A DNA stretch of 64,000 bases from Paracidovorax konjaci (GCF_900112675.1 NZ_FOMQ01000004.1:372001-436000); one strand, 5' to 3'; counted from the stretch's first letter, positions 26,455 to 36,905 are shown. Translations and numbers: made by a program. The notes: generated from the sequence alone by a model not told the origin.

Positions 26455-29142
26455 ATGACGAAACCGACCCCGCCGTCGTCCGTTGCCGACATCCGCAAGA
26501 GTTTTCTGGACTTCTTCGCATCCAAGGGCCACACCGTGGTGCCGTCCAGCCCGCTGGTGCCGGGCAACGACCCCACGCTGATGTTCACCAACTCCGGCAT
26601 GGTGCAGTTCAAGGACGTGTTCCTGGGCACCGACAAGCGCCCCTACGTGCGTGCCACCTCCGTCCAGGCCTGCCTGCGTGCCGGCGGCAAGCACAACGAC
26701 CTGGAGAACGTGGGCTATACGGCGCGCCACCACACTTTCTTCGAAATGCTGGGCAACTGGTCGTTCGGCGACTACTTCAAGCGCGAATCGCTGAAGTGGG
26801 CCTGGGAGCTGCTCACCGAGGTGTACGGCCTGCCCAAGGAGCGGCTGCTGGCCACGGTCTACGCCGAGGACGACGAGGCCTACGACATCTGGACGAAGGA
26901 GATCGGCCTGCCGCCCGAGCGCGTGATCCGCATCGGCGACAACAAGGGCGGCCGCTACAAGTCCGACAACTTCTGGATGATGGCCGACACCGGCCCCTGC
27001 GGCCCGTGCTCCGAGATCTTCTACGACCACGGCCCGCACATCCCCGGCGGCCCCCCGGGCAGCCCCGATGAAGATGGCGACCGCTTCATCGAGATCTGGA
27101 ACAACGTGTTCATGCAGTTCGACATGGCCGAGGACGGCTCCGTCACGCCGCTGCCCGCGCCCTGCGTGGACACCGGCATGGGCCTGGAGCGCCTGGCCGC
27201 CATCCTGCAGCACGTGCATAGCAACTACGAGATCGACCTGTTCGACGCGCTCATCCGCGCGGCCGGTCGCGAGACGGGCGTGGCCGATCTGGCCACGCCG
27301 TCGCTCAAGGTCATCGCCGACCACATCCGCGCCACCGCGTTCCTCGTGAGCGACGGCGTGATCCCCAGCAACGAAGGCCGCGGCTACGTGCAGCGCCGCA
27401 TCGTGCGCCGCGCCATCCGCCACGGCTACAAGCTGGGCCGCAAGACGCCGTTCTTCCACAAGCTGGTCAAGGACCTCGTCCTGCAGATGGGCGATGCCTA
27501 CCCGAAGCTGCGCGAGCAGGAGCAGCGCATCACCGAGGTGCTCAGGACCGAGGAAGAGCGTTTCTTCGAAACGCTTGGCAATGGCATGGTAATTCTTGAG
27601 CAATCTATAGAAGAAGCGACAGTTCAGGCCAAACGCCGCTTTAGCTCTTCTAATAGAAAAGAAATCGGGGAACTCATTCCTAAAATTCCTGGCGAAGTTG
27701 TTTTCAAGCTGCACGACACCTACGGCTTCCCGCTCGACCTGACCAACGACGTGTGCCGCGAGCGCGGCGTGTCGGTGGACGAGGAGGGCTTCCGCTCCGC
27801 GATGGAGCGGCAGAAGGCACAGGCCCGCGCGGCCGGCAAGTTCAAGATGGACAAGGCCCTCGACTACGCGGGCGAGGCCAACCGCTTCAGCGGCTACGAC
27901 GGCCTGACCGAGAGCGCGAAGGTCGTCGCCATCTACGTGGACGGCACCAGCGCCCAGGTGCTGGAGGCCGGCCAGAGCGGCGTGGTCGTGCTGGACAACA
28001 CCCCCTTCTACGCCGAGAGCGGCGGACAGGTGGGCGACCAGGGCGTGATCCAGGCGGGCGGCGCGCGCTTCGCGGTGGACGACACGCTCAAGATCCGCAC
28101 CGACGTGTACGGCCACCACGGCCGCCTGGAGGCCGGCGCGCTGCGCGTGGGCGATGCCGTGCAGGCCGAGGTGAATGCCTCGCTGCGCCTGGCCACCATG
28201 CGCAACCACTCGGTCACGCACATCATGCACAAGGCCCTGCGCGAAGTGCTGGGCAGCCACGTGCAGCAGAAGGGCTCGCTCGTGAACGCCGAGCGCACGC
28301 GCTTCGACTTCGCGCACAACGCACCGCTCACCGACGCGCAGATCCGCGATATCGAGCAGCGCGTGAATGCCGAAATCCTCGCCAACACGCCCACCGATGC
28401 GCGCGTGATGGACATCGAATCCGCCCAGAAGACGGGTGCGGTCATGCTGTTCGGCGAGAAGTACGGCGAGACCGTGCGCGTGCTCGACATCGGCACCAGC
28501 CGTGAACTCTGCGGCGGCACGCACGTGGCGCGCACGGGCGACATCGGCCTCTTCAAGGTCGTGGCCGAGGGCGGCGTGGCCGCGGGCGTGCGCCGCATCG
28601 AGGCCGTGACGGGCGCGGGTGCGCTGGCCTATCTGCAGCAGCTCGAAGACACCGTGACGAAGGCCTCGGGCGCGCTGCGCGCTCCGGCGTCGGAACTCAC
28701 GGGCCGCATCGGGCAGGCGCTGGACCAGCTCAAGGCGCTGGAGCGCGAAGTGGCGGCCCTCAAGGGCAAGCTCGCTTCCAGCCAGGGCGACGAACTGGCC
28801 GGCCAGGCCGTGGAGGTCAAGGGCCTGAAGGTGCTGGCAGCCACGCTGCCCGGCGCCGATGCCAAGACGCTGCGCGACACCATGGACAAGCTCAAGGACA
28901 AGCTCAAGACCGCCGCCATCGTGCTGGCGGCCGTCGATGGCGACAAGGTGCAGATCGCCGCGGGCGTGACCGCCGACAGCACGGGCCGGGTCAAGGCCGG
29001 CGAGCTGGTCAACTTCGTTGCGGGCCAGGTGGGCGGAAAGGGCGGCGGCAAGGCCGACATGGCCATGGCCGGCGGCACCAACCCGGCGGCGCTGCCGGCC
29101 GCGCTGGCCGCCGTGGCCGGCTGGGTGGGCGAGCGCGCCTGA
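26455..29142 (+). CDS. alaS: Alanyl-tRNA synthetase with a low-GC in-frame insertion
   Basis: 895 residues, a little longer than the E. coli enzyme (876). The class II core begins [19 protein letters not shown]; editing-site motifs are [11 protein letters not shown] and [13 protein letters not shown]. The C-Ala region is complete, ending with the usual GG(K)AD...A...AGG segment. ATG 26455 is used. Residues about 379-418 differ in base composition and extend the protein before the conserved [14 protein letters not shown] perfect terminator follows at 29246. The enzyme charges tRNA-Ala with alanine. Confidence 0.97.
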   Translation: MTKPTPPSSVADIRKSFLDFFASKGHTVVPSSPLVPGNDPTLMFTNSGMVQFKDVFLGTDKRPYVRATSVQACLRAGGKHNDLENVGYTARHHTFFEMLGNWSFGDYFKRESLKWAWELLTEVYGLPKERLLATVYAEDDEAYDIWTKEIGLPPERVIRIGDNKGGRYKSDNFWMMADTGPCGPCSEIFYDHGPHIPGGPPGSPDEDGDRFIEIWNNVFMQFDMAEDGSVTPLPAPCVDTGMGLERLAAILQHVHSNYEIDLFDALIRAAGRETGVADLATPSLKVIADHIRATAFLVSDGVIPSNEGRGYVQRRIVRRAIRHGYKLGRKTPFFHKLVKDLVLQMGDAYPKLREQEQRITEVLRTEEERFFETLGNGMVILEQSIEEATVQAKRRFSSSNRKEIGELIPKIPGEVVFKLHDTYGFPLDLTNDVCRERGVSVDEEGFRSAMERQKAQARAAGKFKMDKALDYAGEANRFSGYDGLTESAKVVAIYVDGTSAQVLEAGQSGVVVLDNTPFYAESGGQVGDQGVIQAGGARFAVDDTLKIRTDVYGHHGRLEAGALRVGDAVQAEVNASLRLATMRNHSVTHIMHKALREVLGSHVQQKGSLVNAERTRFDFAHNAPLTDAQIRDIEQRVNAEILANTPTDARVMDIESAQKTGAVMLFGEKYGETVRVLDIGTSRELCGGTHVARTGDIGLFKVVAEGGVAAGVRRIEAVTGAGALAYLQQLEDTVTKASGALRAPASELTGRIGQALDQLKALEREVAALKGKLASSQGDELAGQAVEVKGLKVLAATLPGADAKTLRDTMDKLKDKLKTAAIVLAAVDGDKVQIAAGVTADSTGRVKAGELVNFVAGQVGGKGGGKADMAMAGGTNPAALPAALAAVAGWVGERA
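27588..27708. other. Low-GC in-frame insertion within alaS
   Basis: By hand count this 121-base stretch is about 41% GC, against very high GC on both sides, and uses codons such as ATA, TCT and AAA that are rare around it. An imperfect dyad runs from CTATAGAAGAAGC (27605-27617) to GCTCTTCTAATAG (27644-27656). The frame is preserved, so the extra peptide (including [15 protein letters not shown]) is probably made. Confidence 0.7.
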
Positions 29143-29245
29143 GACGGGGCATCGGGGCGCGGCGGCCTGCCGCGTGCCGGCCTGGCTGGCCCGGCCCCCG
29201 GGCCAGGGCACGTCGATGGACAGGCAGGCGCCGCCCACGCGCGCC

Positions 29246-29285
29246 AGAAAGCACAAAGCCCGCTGACGCGGGCTTTGTGCTTTCT
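29246..29285. terminator. Strong bidirectional terminator between alaS and the cyclase gene
   Basis: A perfect 18-bp stem starts AGAAAGCACAAAGCCCGC and has a 4-base TGAC loop. The arms carry A- and T-rich ends, so it can work for alaS and for the convergent diguanylate cyclase gene. Confidence 0.92.
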
Positions 29286-29321
29286 GGCCGGGAGAGCACG
29301 CCGCGTGGCGGGCGGCTCCGT

Positions 29322-30365
29322 TCAGAAGAGTTCGACGTCATCGTTCGCGACCTTGGTGTGCAGGTGGCCGTCGCGCACCAGGTCGTCGTAGTAGCACACG
29401 CGGTTGCGGCCGTTTTCCTTGGCGTAGTAGAGGGCCTGGTCGGCCTGGCCCAGGATTTCCACGGGCGCGCCGCGGTCGGTGTTGGCGAAGCCCAGGCTCA
29501 CCGTGACCTGCCCGACCTGCGGGAACCGGTACTCCTGCACGGCGGTACGGAACCGGTTGAAGACCTTGTGCGCGGTGGTGAGCGTGGTGGAGCGCAGCAG
29601 CACCACGAATTCCTCGCCACCGAAACGGAAGATGCGGTCGTGGCTGCGGAACGAACTGCGCAGGATGTTGGCGATCAGGATGAGCACCTCGTCGCCGTAC
29701 AGGTGCCCGAAGCGGTCGTTCACCTGCTTGAAGTGGTCGATGTCCACCACGGCCAGCCAGTGCTGAGGCGGCTCGCCGCGCAGCGCGGGATCGGGCTCGG
29801 GGTGCATGCTCTCGGCCGGCAGGGTGCCGCTCGGCACGCCGGCGCGCCGGGCGAACTGCTCGTCGAAGGTCTTGCGGTTGAAGAGGCCCGTGAGCGCGTC
29901 GCGCTCGCTGTAGTCGAGCAGGCTCTGGTAGTTCTGGTAGACGAAGAACACGCTCTGGATCACGTCGAGCTTGTGGGCTGCGAAGGGCCGCGACTGCGTG
30001 ACCTCGATGCAGGCGTGCACCTGGTCGTGCAGCCACACGGGCATCCAGAGCATGTATTCGCCGCGCCGCACCGACTGCAGGCCGTGCTGCTCGCGGCGCA
30101 CGATGCATTCCTGCAGGGCCGGATAGTCCGACAGCGGCTTGCGGCGCGGATCGGCCGGCGCCTCCCAGTCGCTCGTGACCATCTGCCCGTTCTCGTGCCA
30201 GGTGCGTGGCCGCACGTAGGCCTCTCCGCCCGACTGGAAGACCTCCAGCGCGCGCACGGACTTGATCGAAGGCAGCTTCTGCAGCGTCGAGAGCACCGAC
30301 ACTTCCAGCCGCAGGTGGTCGCGGTGGCCGGTCATTTCGACCAGGTTGTCGAGGATGGGCTTCAT
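29322..30365 (-). CDS. GGDEF-domain diguanylate cyclase
   Basis: 347 residues from ATG 30363-30365. The N-terminal 150 residues look like a cytoplasmic sensory region without membrane helices. The C-terminal GGDEF domain has DALTGLFNRKTFDEQF, VDIDHFKQVNDRFGH and the active site RFGGEEFVVLL, so it should make cyclic di-GMP. A typical RxxD inhibitory site five residues upstream of GGEEF is SHDRIF rather than a clear RxxD. It is convergent with alaS and 46 bases from trmB. Confidence 0.92.
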   Translation of the reverse strand: MKPILDNLVEMTGHRDHLRLEVSVLSTLQKLPSIKSVRALEVFQSGGEAYVRPRTWHENGQMVTSDWEAPADPRRKPLSDYPALQECIVRREQHGLQSVRRGEYMLWMPVWLHDQVHACIEVTQSRPFAAHKLDVIQSVFFVYQNYQSLLDYSERDALTGLFNRKTFDEQFARRAGVPSGTLPAESMHPEPDPALRGEPPQHWLAVVDIDHFKQVNDRFGHLYGDEVLILIANILRSSFRSHDRIFRFGGEEFVVLLRSTTLTTAHKVFNRFRTAVQEYRFPQVGQVTVSLGFANTDRGAPVEILGQADQALYYAKENGRNRVCYYDDLVRDGHLHTKVANDDVELF

Positions 30366-30411
30366 GGAATGGTGGGTGCGTGGCGTTGCGGAATGCAGAG
30401 GCGCGGGCGGG

Positions 30412-31170
30412 TCAGGGCTTGCGCTCGAACACGAGATCCCACACCCCATGGCCCAGGCGCAGGCCCCGGTTCTCGAACTTGGTGAGTGGGCGGTAATCCG
30501 GCTGGGGCGCATAGCCATCCGCCGTGTTGGAGAGCAGCGGCTCGGCGGAAAGCACTTCCAGGATCTGTTCGGCGTAGGGCTGCCAGTCGGTGGCGCAATG
30601 CAGGTATCCCCCGGTGCGCAGGCGCCGTGCGAGCTTGGCGACCAGCGCCGGCTGGATCAGTCGGCGCTTGTTGTGGCGCTTCTTGTGCCAGGGATCGGGA
30701 AAGAAGATGTGCACGCCCTGGAGCGTGCCTTCCGGCAGCATGTGGTCGATCACCTCGACGGCGTCGTGCTGCAGGATGCGGATGTTGGACAGGCCCTGCT
30801 CGCCGATGCGCTTGACCAGCGCGCCGACGCCGGGCTCGTGCACTTCGCAGCACAGGAAATTGTCCTGCGGGCGCACGCCCGCGATGTGCGCGGTGGCCTC
30901 GCCCATGCCGAAGCCGATCTCCAGGATCAGCGGCGCGCAGCGGCCGAAGGCGGCGTCGGCATCGATGGGCTCCGGTGCGTAGTCGAGGATGAATTCGGCG
31001 CCCCAGGTTTCGAGCGCCTTGGCCTGGCCCGTGGTGGTTCGGCCGGCACGCCGGACATAGGATTTGATGGCCTTGGGATACGGAACGTCCGCGGGCGCGA
31101 GGCCGTCGCCGCGCGGTGCGGCGGGGGAGGCGGGGCCGGTGTCGGCCAGGGGGGATTGCGTAGCTGTCAC
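30412..31170 (-). CDS. trmB: tRNA (guanine-N7-)-methyltransferase TrmB
   Basis: 252 residues from a GTG at 31168-31170 that overlaps the gluQRS stop by four bases (GTGA). This start gives the normal length, whereas the longer open frame is the gluQRS antiphase. Motifs are [16 protein letters not shown] (SAM site), [16 protein letters not shown] (catalytic/tRNA region) and the C-terminal [17 protein letters not shown]. It methylates G46 of tRNAs at N7. Confidence 0.96.
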   Translation of the reverse strand: MTATQSPLADTGPASPAAPRGDGLAPADVPYPKAIKSYVRRAGRTTTGQAKALETWGAEFILDYAPEPIDADAAFGRCAPLILEIGFGMGEATAHIAGVRPQDNFLCCEVHEPGVGALVKRIGEQGLSNIRILQHDAVEVIDHMLPEGTLQGVHIFFPDPWHKKRHNKRRLIQPALVAKLARRLRTGGYLHCATDWQPYAEQILEVLSAEPLLSNTADGYAPQPDYRPLTKFENRGLRLGHGVWDLVFERKP

Positions 31171-32147
31171 GATGGTGGATTGTAGATTCGTGGCCACGCC
31201 TGCGCCCAGTAAGCCAACGCCCCGGAAACGCCGCTGTCGTGCGGATGCAGCAGGGCCGGCAGGCCCAGCACGGATGCGGCGGCGGACAGCGCGGCCACCG
31301 GCTCGCGCGTGTCCACGGCCGGAGCGCCGTGCTGCTTGGAAAGCTTCTCTCCGTCGGCCGCACGCACCAGCGGCGTGTGCAGGTACACGGGCGCGGGCCA
31401 CCCCAGGGCATGCTGCAGCAGGAGCTGCCGGGGCGTGTTGTCCAGCAGGTCTTCACCGCGGACCACGTGGGTGACGGCCTGGTCCGCGTCGTCCACCACC
31501 ACGGCCAGCTGGTAGGCCCACAGCCCGTCGGCGCGGCGCAGCACGAAGTCGCCCACCACGCCGGCCACGTCCTGGTGGCGCGCGCCGAGCCGGCGGTCGT
31601 GCCAGGCCACGCCGTGGGCATCGAACCGGGGTTGCAGGGCCGCGTCCGGCGCTGCGGGCGCGGGGGCGGCTTGTGCGAATCTTTTCTGGATTTCCGTCGC
31701 ATGGAACCGCCAGGAGCGTGCCGCGCGCCCGCCGAGCCCATGCCGGCACGTGCCGGGATAGGGCAGCTCGGCATGCCGGTGGCGTTCTCCGTGGTGCTGG
31801 CGGTGGATGCGCTCGATGTCGGCGCGCGTGCAGGCGCAGGGATAGGCCTGCCGGCGCTCGACCATGCCGCCGAGCACGGCCGCATAGCGCGCCTCCCGCG
31901 ACGATTGCCACAGCACCGGCCCATCGGGCTGCAGGCCGCAGTCCGAGAGCTGGCGCAGGATGGTTTCGGCGGCGCCGGGCTGGCAGCGCGGGCCGTCCAC
32001 GTCTTCGATGCGCACCAGCCAGCGTCCGCCGCGCCCGCCGTCCGCGGCGCGTGCGTCCAGCCAACTGGCCAGCGCAGCGACCAGCGACCCGGCATGCAGC
32101 GGGCCGGTGGGCGAAGGAGCGAACCGGCCGATGTAGCGCCGGCTCAT
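31167..32147 (-). CDS. gluQ: Glutamyl-Q tRNA(Asp) synthetase
   Basis: 326 residues, lacking an anticodon-binding domain, as in GluQRS. The class I HIGH-like signature is [15 protein letters not shown] (residues 8-22) and the KMSKS-like site is [12 protein letters not shown] zinc site is formed by YPCACTRAD with YPGTCRHG downstream. It attaches glutamate to queuosine in tRNA-Asp. ATG 32145-32147 overlaps the upstream gene's stop by four bases, and its own stop overlaps trmB, so the three genes are coupled. Confidence 0.96.
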   Translation of the reverse strand: MSRRYIGRFAPSPTGPLHAGSLVAALASWLDARAADGGRGGRWLVRIEDVDGPRCQPGAAETILRQLSDCGLQPDGPVLWQSSREARYAAVLGGMVERRQAYPCACTRADIERIHRQHHGERHRHAELPYPGTCRHGLGGRAARSWRFHATEIQKRFAQAAPAPAAPDAALQPRFDAHGVAWHDRRLGARHQDVAGVVGDFVLRRADGLWAYQLAVVVDDADQAVTHVVRGEDLLDNTPRQLLLQHALGWPAPVYLHTPLVRAADGEKLSKQHGAPAVDTREPVAALSAAASVLGLPALLHPHDSGVSGALAYWAQAWPRIYNPPS

Positions 32148-33259
32148 GCCAGTGCCAGAGCCAGCTCCAGGCCCGACACGAACGCATCCTCGACCCGGTG
32201 ACCCAGGCACCAGTCGCCCGCCAGGCCGATGCCCGCACCCGCGTCCCACAGGTGGCTGCGGCCGAGCGGGCGCGCCGTCTGCGCGTCGCGCCAGCGCAGC
32301 ACCTCGGCATGGCCCGGCGCGGCGCGCACGCCCGTCACTTCCGCGAAGGCCTTGAGCAGCTTGGCCTTCACGCGCTCGGGCGCGTCGTCCAGGTGTTCGG
32401 CCGACCAGGCCGGGCTGGCCTGCACGGTCCAGCGCTCCACACCCGAGCGCGCGGGTTTGGACGATTCGCGGGCCAGCCAGGCGATGCGGTGGTGGGTGCT
32501 GCGCGCCGCGTTCCATTGCGGGCCCAGCGTGTTCAGGCCGGGCTGCACTGCATGGGGGTAGGCGAGCATCAGCGTCCAGCAGGGCGCCACCTCGACGGCC
32601 TCCAGCGCCTTGGCCAGTGCGGACGCCAGGCCGCAGCTTTGCAGCAGCGCACGGGCCTCGGAGGCGGGCAGGGCCAGCAGCACCGCATCGAAGCCGGCGT
32701 GCACGTGCTGCGCGCCGTCCTGTGCGCAGGTGCGCAGTTGCCAGCCCGTGGGCTGCAGCGGATCGCGGGCGATGTGCGTCACCCGGGCGTCGGTCAGCAA
32801 CTGGCCGGCGCGCGCCAGGGGCTCGGCCCAGGCGCCGACCAGCGATTGCATGCCCGGAGTGGCCACCCAGTGCGGCTCGCGTGGCGGCGGTGCGGCGGCG
32901 GCCACGCGGCCCGCGGCGTCCAGCACGCGCACGGTGGTGGCGCTCCAGGGCCGGCACAGGCCCGGCACGGTTTCCAGGGCCCGTGCGAAACGGCCGTCGC
33001 GCACGGTGAAGTACTGGGCGCCGGCATCGAACCCGCCGAACGGCGAATCCACCGTGGCCGTGCGTCCGCCGGGCCGCTCGCCCTGCTCGAAGACCACCGC
33101 GGCGTGGCCGGCCTGCACGAGCGTGCGGGCGCAGGCGATGCCGGCCATGCCTGCGCCGATCACCGCGAAGCGCCGGGCCGGGGAAGGCTCCGCAGCGGGG
33201 GCCGCGCGGTCGGCGGTGTCTCGGGTGCGGAAGCGGGAATGGGATCGGGAAGAGGTCAT
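32144..33259 (-). CDS. Renalase-like FAD/NAD(P)-dependent amine oxidase-type protein
   Basis: 371 residues. The FAD dinucleotide site is [17 protein letters not shown] (about residues 30-46), with [13 protein letters not shown] and [15 protein letters not shown] following, a pattern of renalase-like oxidoreductases. [16 protein letters not shown] and the C-terminal [16 protein letters not shown] complete the cofactor fold. Substrate unknown. It overlaps gluQRS by four bases and is the first gene of a three-gene leftward unit with gluQRS and trmB. Confidence 0.85.
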   Translation of the reverse strand: MTSSRSHSRFRTRDTADRAAPAAEPSPARRFAVIGAGMAGIACARTLVQAGHAAVVFEQGERPGGRTATVDSPFGGFDAGAQYFTVRDGRFARALETVPGLCRPWSATTVRVLDAAGRVAAAAPPPREPHWVATPGMQSLVGAWAEPLARAGQLLTDARVTHIARDPLQPTGWQLRTCAQDGAQHVHAGFDAVLLALPASEARALLQSCGLASALAKALEAVEVAPCWTLMLAYPHAVQPGLNTLGPQWNAARSTHHRIAWLARESSKPARSGVERWTVQASPAWSAEHLDDAPERVKAKLLKAFAEVTGVRAAPGHAEVLRWRDAQTARPLGRSHLWDAGAGIGLAGDWCLGHRVEDAFVSGLELALALA

Positions 33260-33384
33260 GGTCCGGCCTTTCTGGGATGCATCGTCGGGGGCCTGGCGGC
33301 CACCGGGGATGGGTTCACTCTACACGGCATGCGGCGCCGCGGAGGTGGGAAAAACAGGGGGGTGTGCGGCGCATCGCACCGGGG

Positions 33385-34332
33385 TCAGAAAGGGTGGTGG
33401 TTTTCGAGCAGCGCGGCGCGCGTGGCCGGGCTTTCGAGCTGCTGCAGCCACCACTGCAGCGCGCGGCCGGGCGGCGCATGGCCGGCGCCGCCCCACGCGT
33501 AGTGCAGGCGCACGCGCCGCGCGGGGCGGGCCACCTCGCGCACGACCAGGCGCCCCGCGTCCACGTAGGGCCGCACCATCGGCTCGGGCAGGAAGCCCGC
33601 GCCCAGGCCGCGCAACTGGGCCTGCAGCTTGGTCTGCATGCTGTCCACGGTCAGCACGTCCTGCCCGCCCAGCAGGCCCATGGTGACACCGCCGCGCTGC
33701 GCCGAATCCGCCACGGCGATGGCGCGGTGCTGGCGCAGGACCGTGTCGGTGAGCGGCTCGGGCGCGGTCGCGAGCGGGTGGTGGGGCGCCACGGTGAACA
33801 GGAAGAGCAGGTCGCCCATCACCGCGCCCTGCAGGCCCGCCGCGTTGGATGCGTTCACGGCCACGCCGATCGCGAGGTCCGCGCGGCCGGTGGTGAGCGC
33901 TTCGAGCGTGCCCGTGAGGATGTCGTCGCGCAGCTTGAGCCGCGTCGGGGGCGACTGGGCATAGAACGCCTCGACCAGCTCCAGCAGGGTGGTGGGGGAG
34001 ATCACGCCGTCGGCGGCGATGGTGAGCTGCGGCTCCCAGCCCGTGGCGACCCTGCGCACCCGGTGCGCGACGGCCTCGGCTTCTTCGAGCAAGCGCGCGC
34101 CCTCGCGCAGGAGTTCGCTGCCGGCGGCGGTGGGGCGCGCCTGCCGCGCGCTGCGGTCGAACAGCAGCACGTCGAGCGCTTCCTCGATCTGGCGCACCCG
34201 GTAGGTGAGGGCGCTGGGCACCAGACCGAGCTGCCGGGCTGCCGCCGCGAAGCTGCCGGTTTCCGCGATCACCTGCAGCATGGCCAGGGTGTCGGGCGTC
34301 AGGGCGTCGCGGGCGGTGGCGTTCGAGGTCAT
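33385..34332 (-). CDS. LysR-family regulator beside the pirin cluster
   Basis: 315 residues. The N-terminal helix-turn-helix region is AAARQLGLVPSALTYRVRQIEE followed by LFDRSARQARPTAAG. The C-terminal ligand-binding domain follows. ATG 34330-34332 is preferred over an upstream TTG because the TTG falls inside the palindromic operator at 34345-34361. The gene is divergent from the pirin gene, the common layout for a LysR protein and its target. Confidence 0.92.
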   Translation of the reverse strand: MTSNATARDALTPDTLAMLQVIAETGSFAAAARQLGLVPSALTYRVRQIEEALDVLLFDRSARQARPTAAGSELLREGARLLEEAEAVAHRVRRVATGWEPQLTIAADGVISPTTLLELVEAFYAQSPPTRLKLRDDILTGTLEALTTGRADLAIGVAVNASNAAGLQGAVMGDLLFLFTVAPHHPLATAPEPLTDTVLRQHRAIAVADSAQRGGVTMGLLGGQDVLTVDSMQTKLQAQLRGLGAGFLPEPMVRPYVDAGRLVVREVARPARRVRLHYAWGGAGHAPPGRALQWWLQQLESPATRAALLENHHPF

Positions 34333-34344
34333 GGGCGGCTGGCG

Positions 34345-34361
34345 ATTCAAAGGTTTTGAAT
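34345..34361. promoter_or_regulatory. Palindromic LysR-type operator candidate between regulator and pirin genes
   Basis: ATTCAAA and TTTGAAT flank a GGT centre as a perfect inverted repeat of 17 bases. It lies 13 bases upstream of the regulator ATG and 73 bases before the pirin ATG. Size, symmetry and position suit autoregulation and control of the pirin operon. Confidence 0.6.
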
Positions 34362-34434
34362 GATGCCTTCAATCGCGCTGCGCCCGCAAGGCGGAGCCGG
34401 CTTCTACAGTGGCGGCACTGTCCACTGCCGCTCC

Positions 34435-35136
34435 ATGCTGACTGTCCGCAAATCGTGCGACCGGGGCCATGCCGACCACGGCTGGCTGCGCTCGCTCCAC
34501 AGCTTCTCCTTCGCCGGTTACCGCGACGCGCGGTACATGGGCTTCGGCAACCTGCGGGTGCTGAACGAAGACCGCATCGCGCCCGGCGCCGGCCTGGGCC
34601 TGCACAGCCACCGCGACGTCGAGATCCTGAGCTACGTGCTCTCGGGCGTGCTCGCCTGCCGCGACTGCGGCGGCCGGGTCCAGTCGATTCCCGCGGGCCA
34701 TGTGCAGCGCATCTGCGCGGGAACGGGCGTCACCTACGCGGAGTTCAACCAGGCCCCCGACCAGGCCGCGCACTACCTGCAGATCTGGCTGGAGCCGGGT
34801 TGCCGGGGTGCCGTGCCCGAATGCGCGCAGGTGCCGGGCCCCGCCCTCCAGGAAGCCGGGCTGCTGCACCTGCTGGCGGCTCCGGCGGCCCCGCCGGGGG
34901 CGCTCGCGCTCCATGCCGATGCCCGCCTCTATGCGGGCCGCTTCGACGGCGCGGATGCCGCCGGGCTGGCGCTCGACCCGGCCCGGAAATGCTACGTGCA
35001 CATGGTGCGCGGCACCCTGCAGGCCAACGGCCGGGCGCTGTCCGGCGGCGATGCGGTGTTCATCGAGCATGAAACCCGCCTGGACCTGTGCCACGGCCAA
35101 GGCGCCGAGGTGCTGGTCCTCGATCTCGCCGCCTGA
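34435..35136 (+). CDS. Pirin family protein (YhhW-like)
   Basis: 233 residues from ATG 34435, close to E. coli YhhW. The cupin iron-site sequences are GLGLHSHRDVEILSYVLSG with further EFNQ and H segments (YAEFNQAPDQAAHYLQIW). YhhW-like pirins can have quercetinase activity. The longer open frame from 34360 is not needed. It is the first of three genes likely under the divergent LysR regulator. Confidence 0.92.
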   Translation: MLTVRKSCDRGHADHGWLRSLHSFSFAGYRDARYMGFGNLRVLNEDRIAPGAGLGLHSHRDVEILSYVLSGVLACRDCGGRVQSIPAGHVQRICAGTGVTYAEFNQAPDQAAHYLQIWLEPGCRGAVPECAQVPGPALQEAGLLHLLAAPAAPPGALALHADARLYAGRFDGADAAGLALDPARKCYVHMVRGTLQANGRALSGGDAVFIEHETRLDLCHGQGAEVLVLDLAA

Positions 35137-35211
35137 CCTGACCGGCACTGTCCGCACACGTTTTCCCCTCGCTTTTCGTTTTCACTCAACCCACCAACCC
35201 GGAGTTCTTCC

Positions 35212-35766
35212 ATGGCAAACATCGCAGTCGTCTACCACTCGGGCTACGGCCACACCCAGCGCCTGGCCCAGGCCGTCGCCGACGGCGCCAACGCGCAACT
35301 CGTCGCCATCGATGCCGACGGCAACCTGCCCGAGGGCGGCTGGGACACCCTGGCCGCCGCGGACGGCATCATCTTCGGCACCCCCACGTACATGGGCGGC
35401 CCGAGCTGGCAGTTCAAGAAATTCGCCGATGCGTCGTCCAAGGCCTGGTTCAGCCGCGCCTGGCAGGACAAGGTCTTCGGCGGCTTCACCAACAGCGCCA
35501 GCCTGAACGGCGACAAGCAGGTGTCGCTGATCGCCCTGCAGACGCTGGCATCGCAGCACGGCGGCATCTGGGTCAGCCTGGGCATGCTCCCCAGCAACGC
35601 CAAGGCCGCCACGCGCAACGACGTCAACAACCTCGGCGGTTCGGTGGGTGTGCTGGCGCAGTCGCCCTCGGACGCCAGCGTGCAGGAAATGCTGCCCGGC
35701 GACCTCGAAACCGGCCGTGCCTACGGCGCCCGCGTGGCCCAGATTGCGCAGCGGCTGCGCGGCTGA
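35212..35766 (+). CDS. Flavodoxin family NAD(P)H:quinone oxidoreductase-like protein (WrbA-like)
   Basis: 184 residues with the flavodoxin FMN phosphate loop VYHSGYGHTQRLA (residues 7-19) and FGTPTYMGGPSWQFKKF, the second flavin segment. AWQDKVFGGFTNSASL and LGMLPSNAK are typical of this subgroup. It is smaller than classical WrbA (about 198 residues) but related. Reduction of quinones to protect against oxidative stress is the likely role. It lies between two pirin genes. Confidence 0.88.
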   Translation: MANIAVVYHSGYGHTQRLAQAVADGANAQLVAIDADGNLPEGGWDTLAAADGIIFGTPTYMGGPSWQFKKFADASSKAWFSRAWQDKVFGGFTNSASLNGDKQVSLIALQTLASQHGGIWVSLGMLPSNAKAATRNDVNNLGGSVGVLAQSPSDASVQEMLPGDLETGRAYGARVAQIAQRLRG

Positions 35767-35872
35767 TACGGTTCGCCCTTCCCGCGGGCGGCACCGCCGG
35801 CCAGGTCCGTCCGCCGCCCGCTCCCCTGTCTGCCTCCGCTGAAAGCGCAGGCCCGCACCCGGAGGACCGCCC

Positions 35873-36823
35873 ATGGGCACGAATGCCGCTCCCCCCGACG
35901 ACAACGGCGCCGCCGCGCCGCCCTTCCTGCTGCTGAACGGCCACGCCAAGGACCTCGGGGGCGGCTTCCATGTCCGGCGGCTGCTGCCGGCGCTGCAGCG
36001 GCGGTCCATCGGCCCCTTCGTTTTCTTCGACCATTTCGGGCCGGTGGATGTGCAGCCGGAGTCCGAGTACGACGTGCGACCGCATCCGCACATCGGGCTC
36101 GCCACGGTCACCTACCTGTTCGACGGCGCGATCATGCACCGCGACAGCCTCGGCTCCGCCCAGGAGATCGCGCCCGGTGCCATCAACTGGATGACCGCCG
36201 GCCGCGGCATCGTGCATTCCGAACGGCGGCCCGAGCGGCTGCGCGGTCGCTCGTATGTGAACCACGGCATCCAGCTCTGGGCCGCGCTGCCCTCGGAGCA
36301 CGGGGAGACGGCGCCGTCCTTCGTGCACACGCCCGCAGACGCGATTCCCGAGGTGCACGACGCCCTGGGCGGGCGCGTGCGGGTGCTCATCGGCAGTGCC
36401 TTCGGCACCACCTCGCCCGTGGCCACGCTCTCGCCGACGCTGTACCTGGACGTGCAACTGCCCGCGGGCGGCGCGCTGCCCCTGCCGTCGCTCGTGCCCG
36501 AAATGGCGATCTACGCGGTGGAGGGCGCGCTGCGGCTGGAGGACTCCGCCGGCCGTGCCATGGCCCAGCCCGCCGGCACGCTGGCCGTCCCGCTGGGCGA
36601 TGGCCCGGTGCGGATACAGGCGGCCGATGGCGAGGGCCCGGTGCGCTGCGTCGTGATCGGCGGCGCGCCGCTGGACGGCCCGCGCCACATCTGGTGGAAC
36701 TTCGTCTCCGACCGCAAGGAGCGCATCGTGCAGGCCGCGGACGACTGGGAGGCCGGGCGCCTGGGCAGCGTTGCGGGCGATCCGGAGCGCATCCCGCTGC
36801 CCGAGCGGCATTTCAAGCCGTGA
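35873..36823 (+). CDS. Second pirin family protein
   Basis: 316 residues, a longer pirin of the human-pirin/PrhA type. FHVRRLLPALQRRSIGPFVF begins the fold; the metal site is DVRPHPHIGLATVTYLFDG with VNWMTAGRGIVHSER-like (INWMTAGRGIVHSERR) and the C-terminal HIWWNFVSDRKERI. A GGAGG ribosome site precedes ATG 35873. It forms a cluster with the first pirin and WrbA-like genes. It shares little sequence with the first pirin beyond the motif. Confidence 0.92.
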   Translation: MGTNAAPPDDNGAAAPPFLLLNGHAKDLGGGFHVRRLLPALQRRSIGPFVFFDHFGPVDVQPESEYDVRPHPHIGLATVTYLFDGAIMHRDSLGSAQEIAPGAINWMTAGRGIVHSERRPERLRGRSYVNHGIQLWAALPSEHGETAPSFVHTPADAIPEVHDALGGRVRVLIGSAFGTTSPVATLSPTLYLDVQLPAGGALPLPSLVPEMAIYAVEGALRLEDSAGRAMAQPAGTLAVPLGDGPVRIQAADGEGPVRCVVIGGAPLDGPRHIWWNFVSDRKERIVQAADDWEAGRLGSVAGDPERIPLPERHFKP

Positions 36824-36840
36824 GCGCAGTGGCCGGAGTG

Positions 36841-36905
36841 TTCAATAGTCGAATCGGCTCCATGCCGCCGGATTCATTGAATAGTTTGCTCACTTTTCGA
36901 TAGCG
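36841..36905 (+). repeat. Dispersed repeat, copy R3, overlapping the trhO 3' end
   Basis: The core is 36861-36905: CATGCCGCCG, N17, GCTCAC, N7, TAGCG. On the minus strand it supplies the last codons (AIEK) and TGA stop of trhO. It carries CATTGAATAGTTTGCT like R4 and R5. Confidence 0.8.

Noticed and set aside
27588-27708. Sequencing or assembly error in alaS
   Set aside because: The frame is preserved at both ends, so a natural in-frame insertion is the simpler reading.
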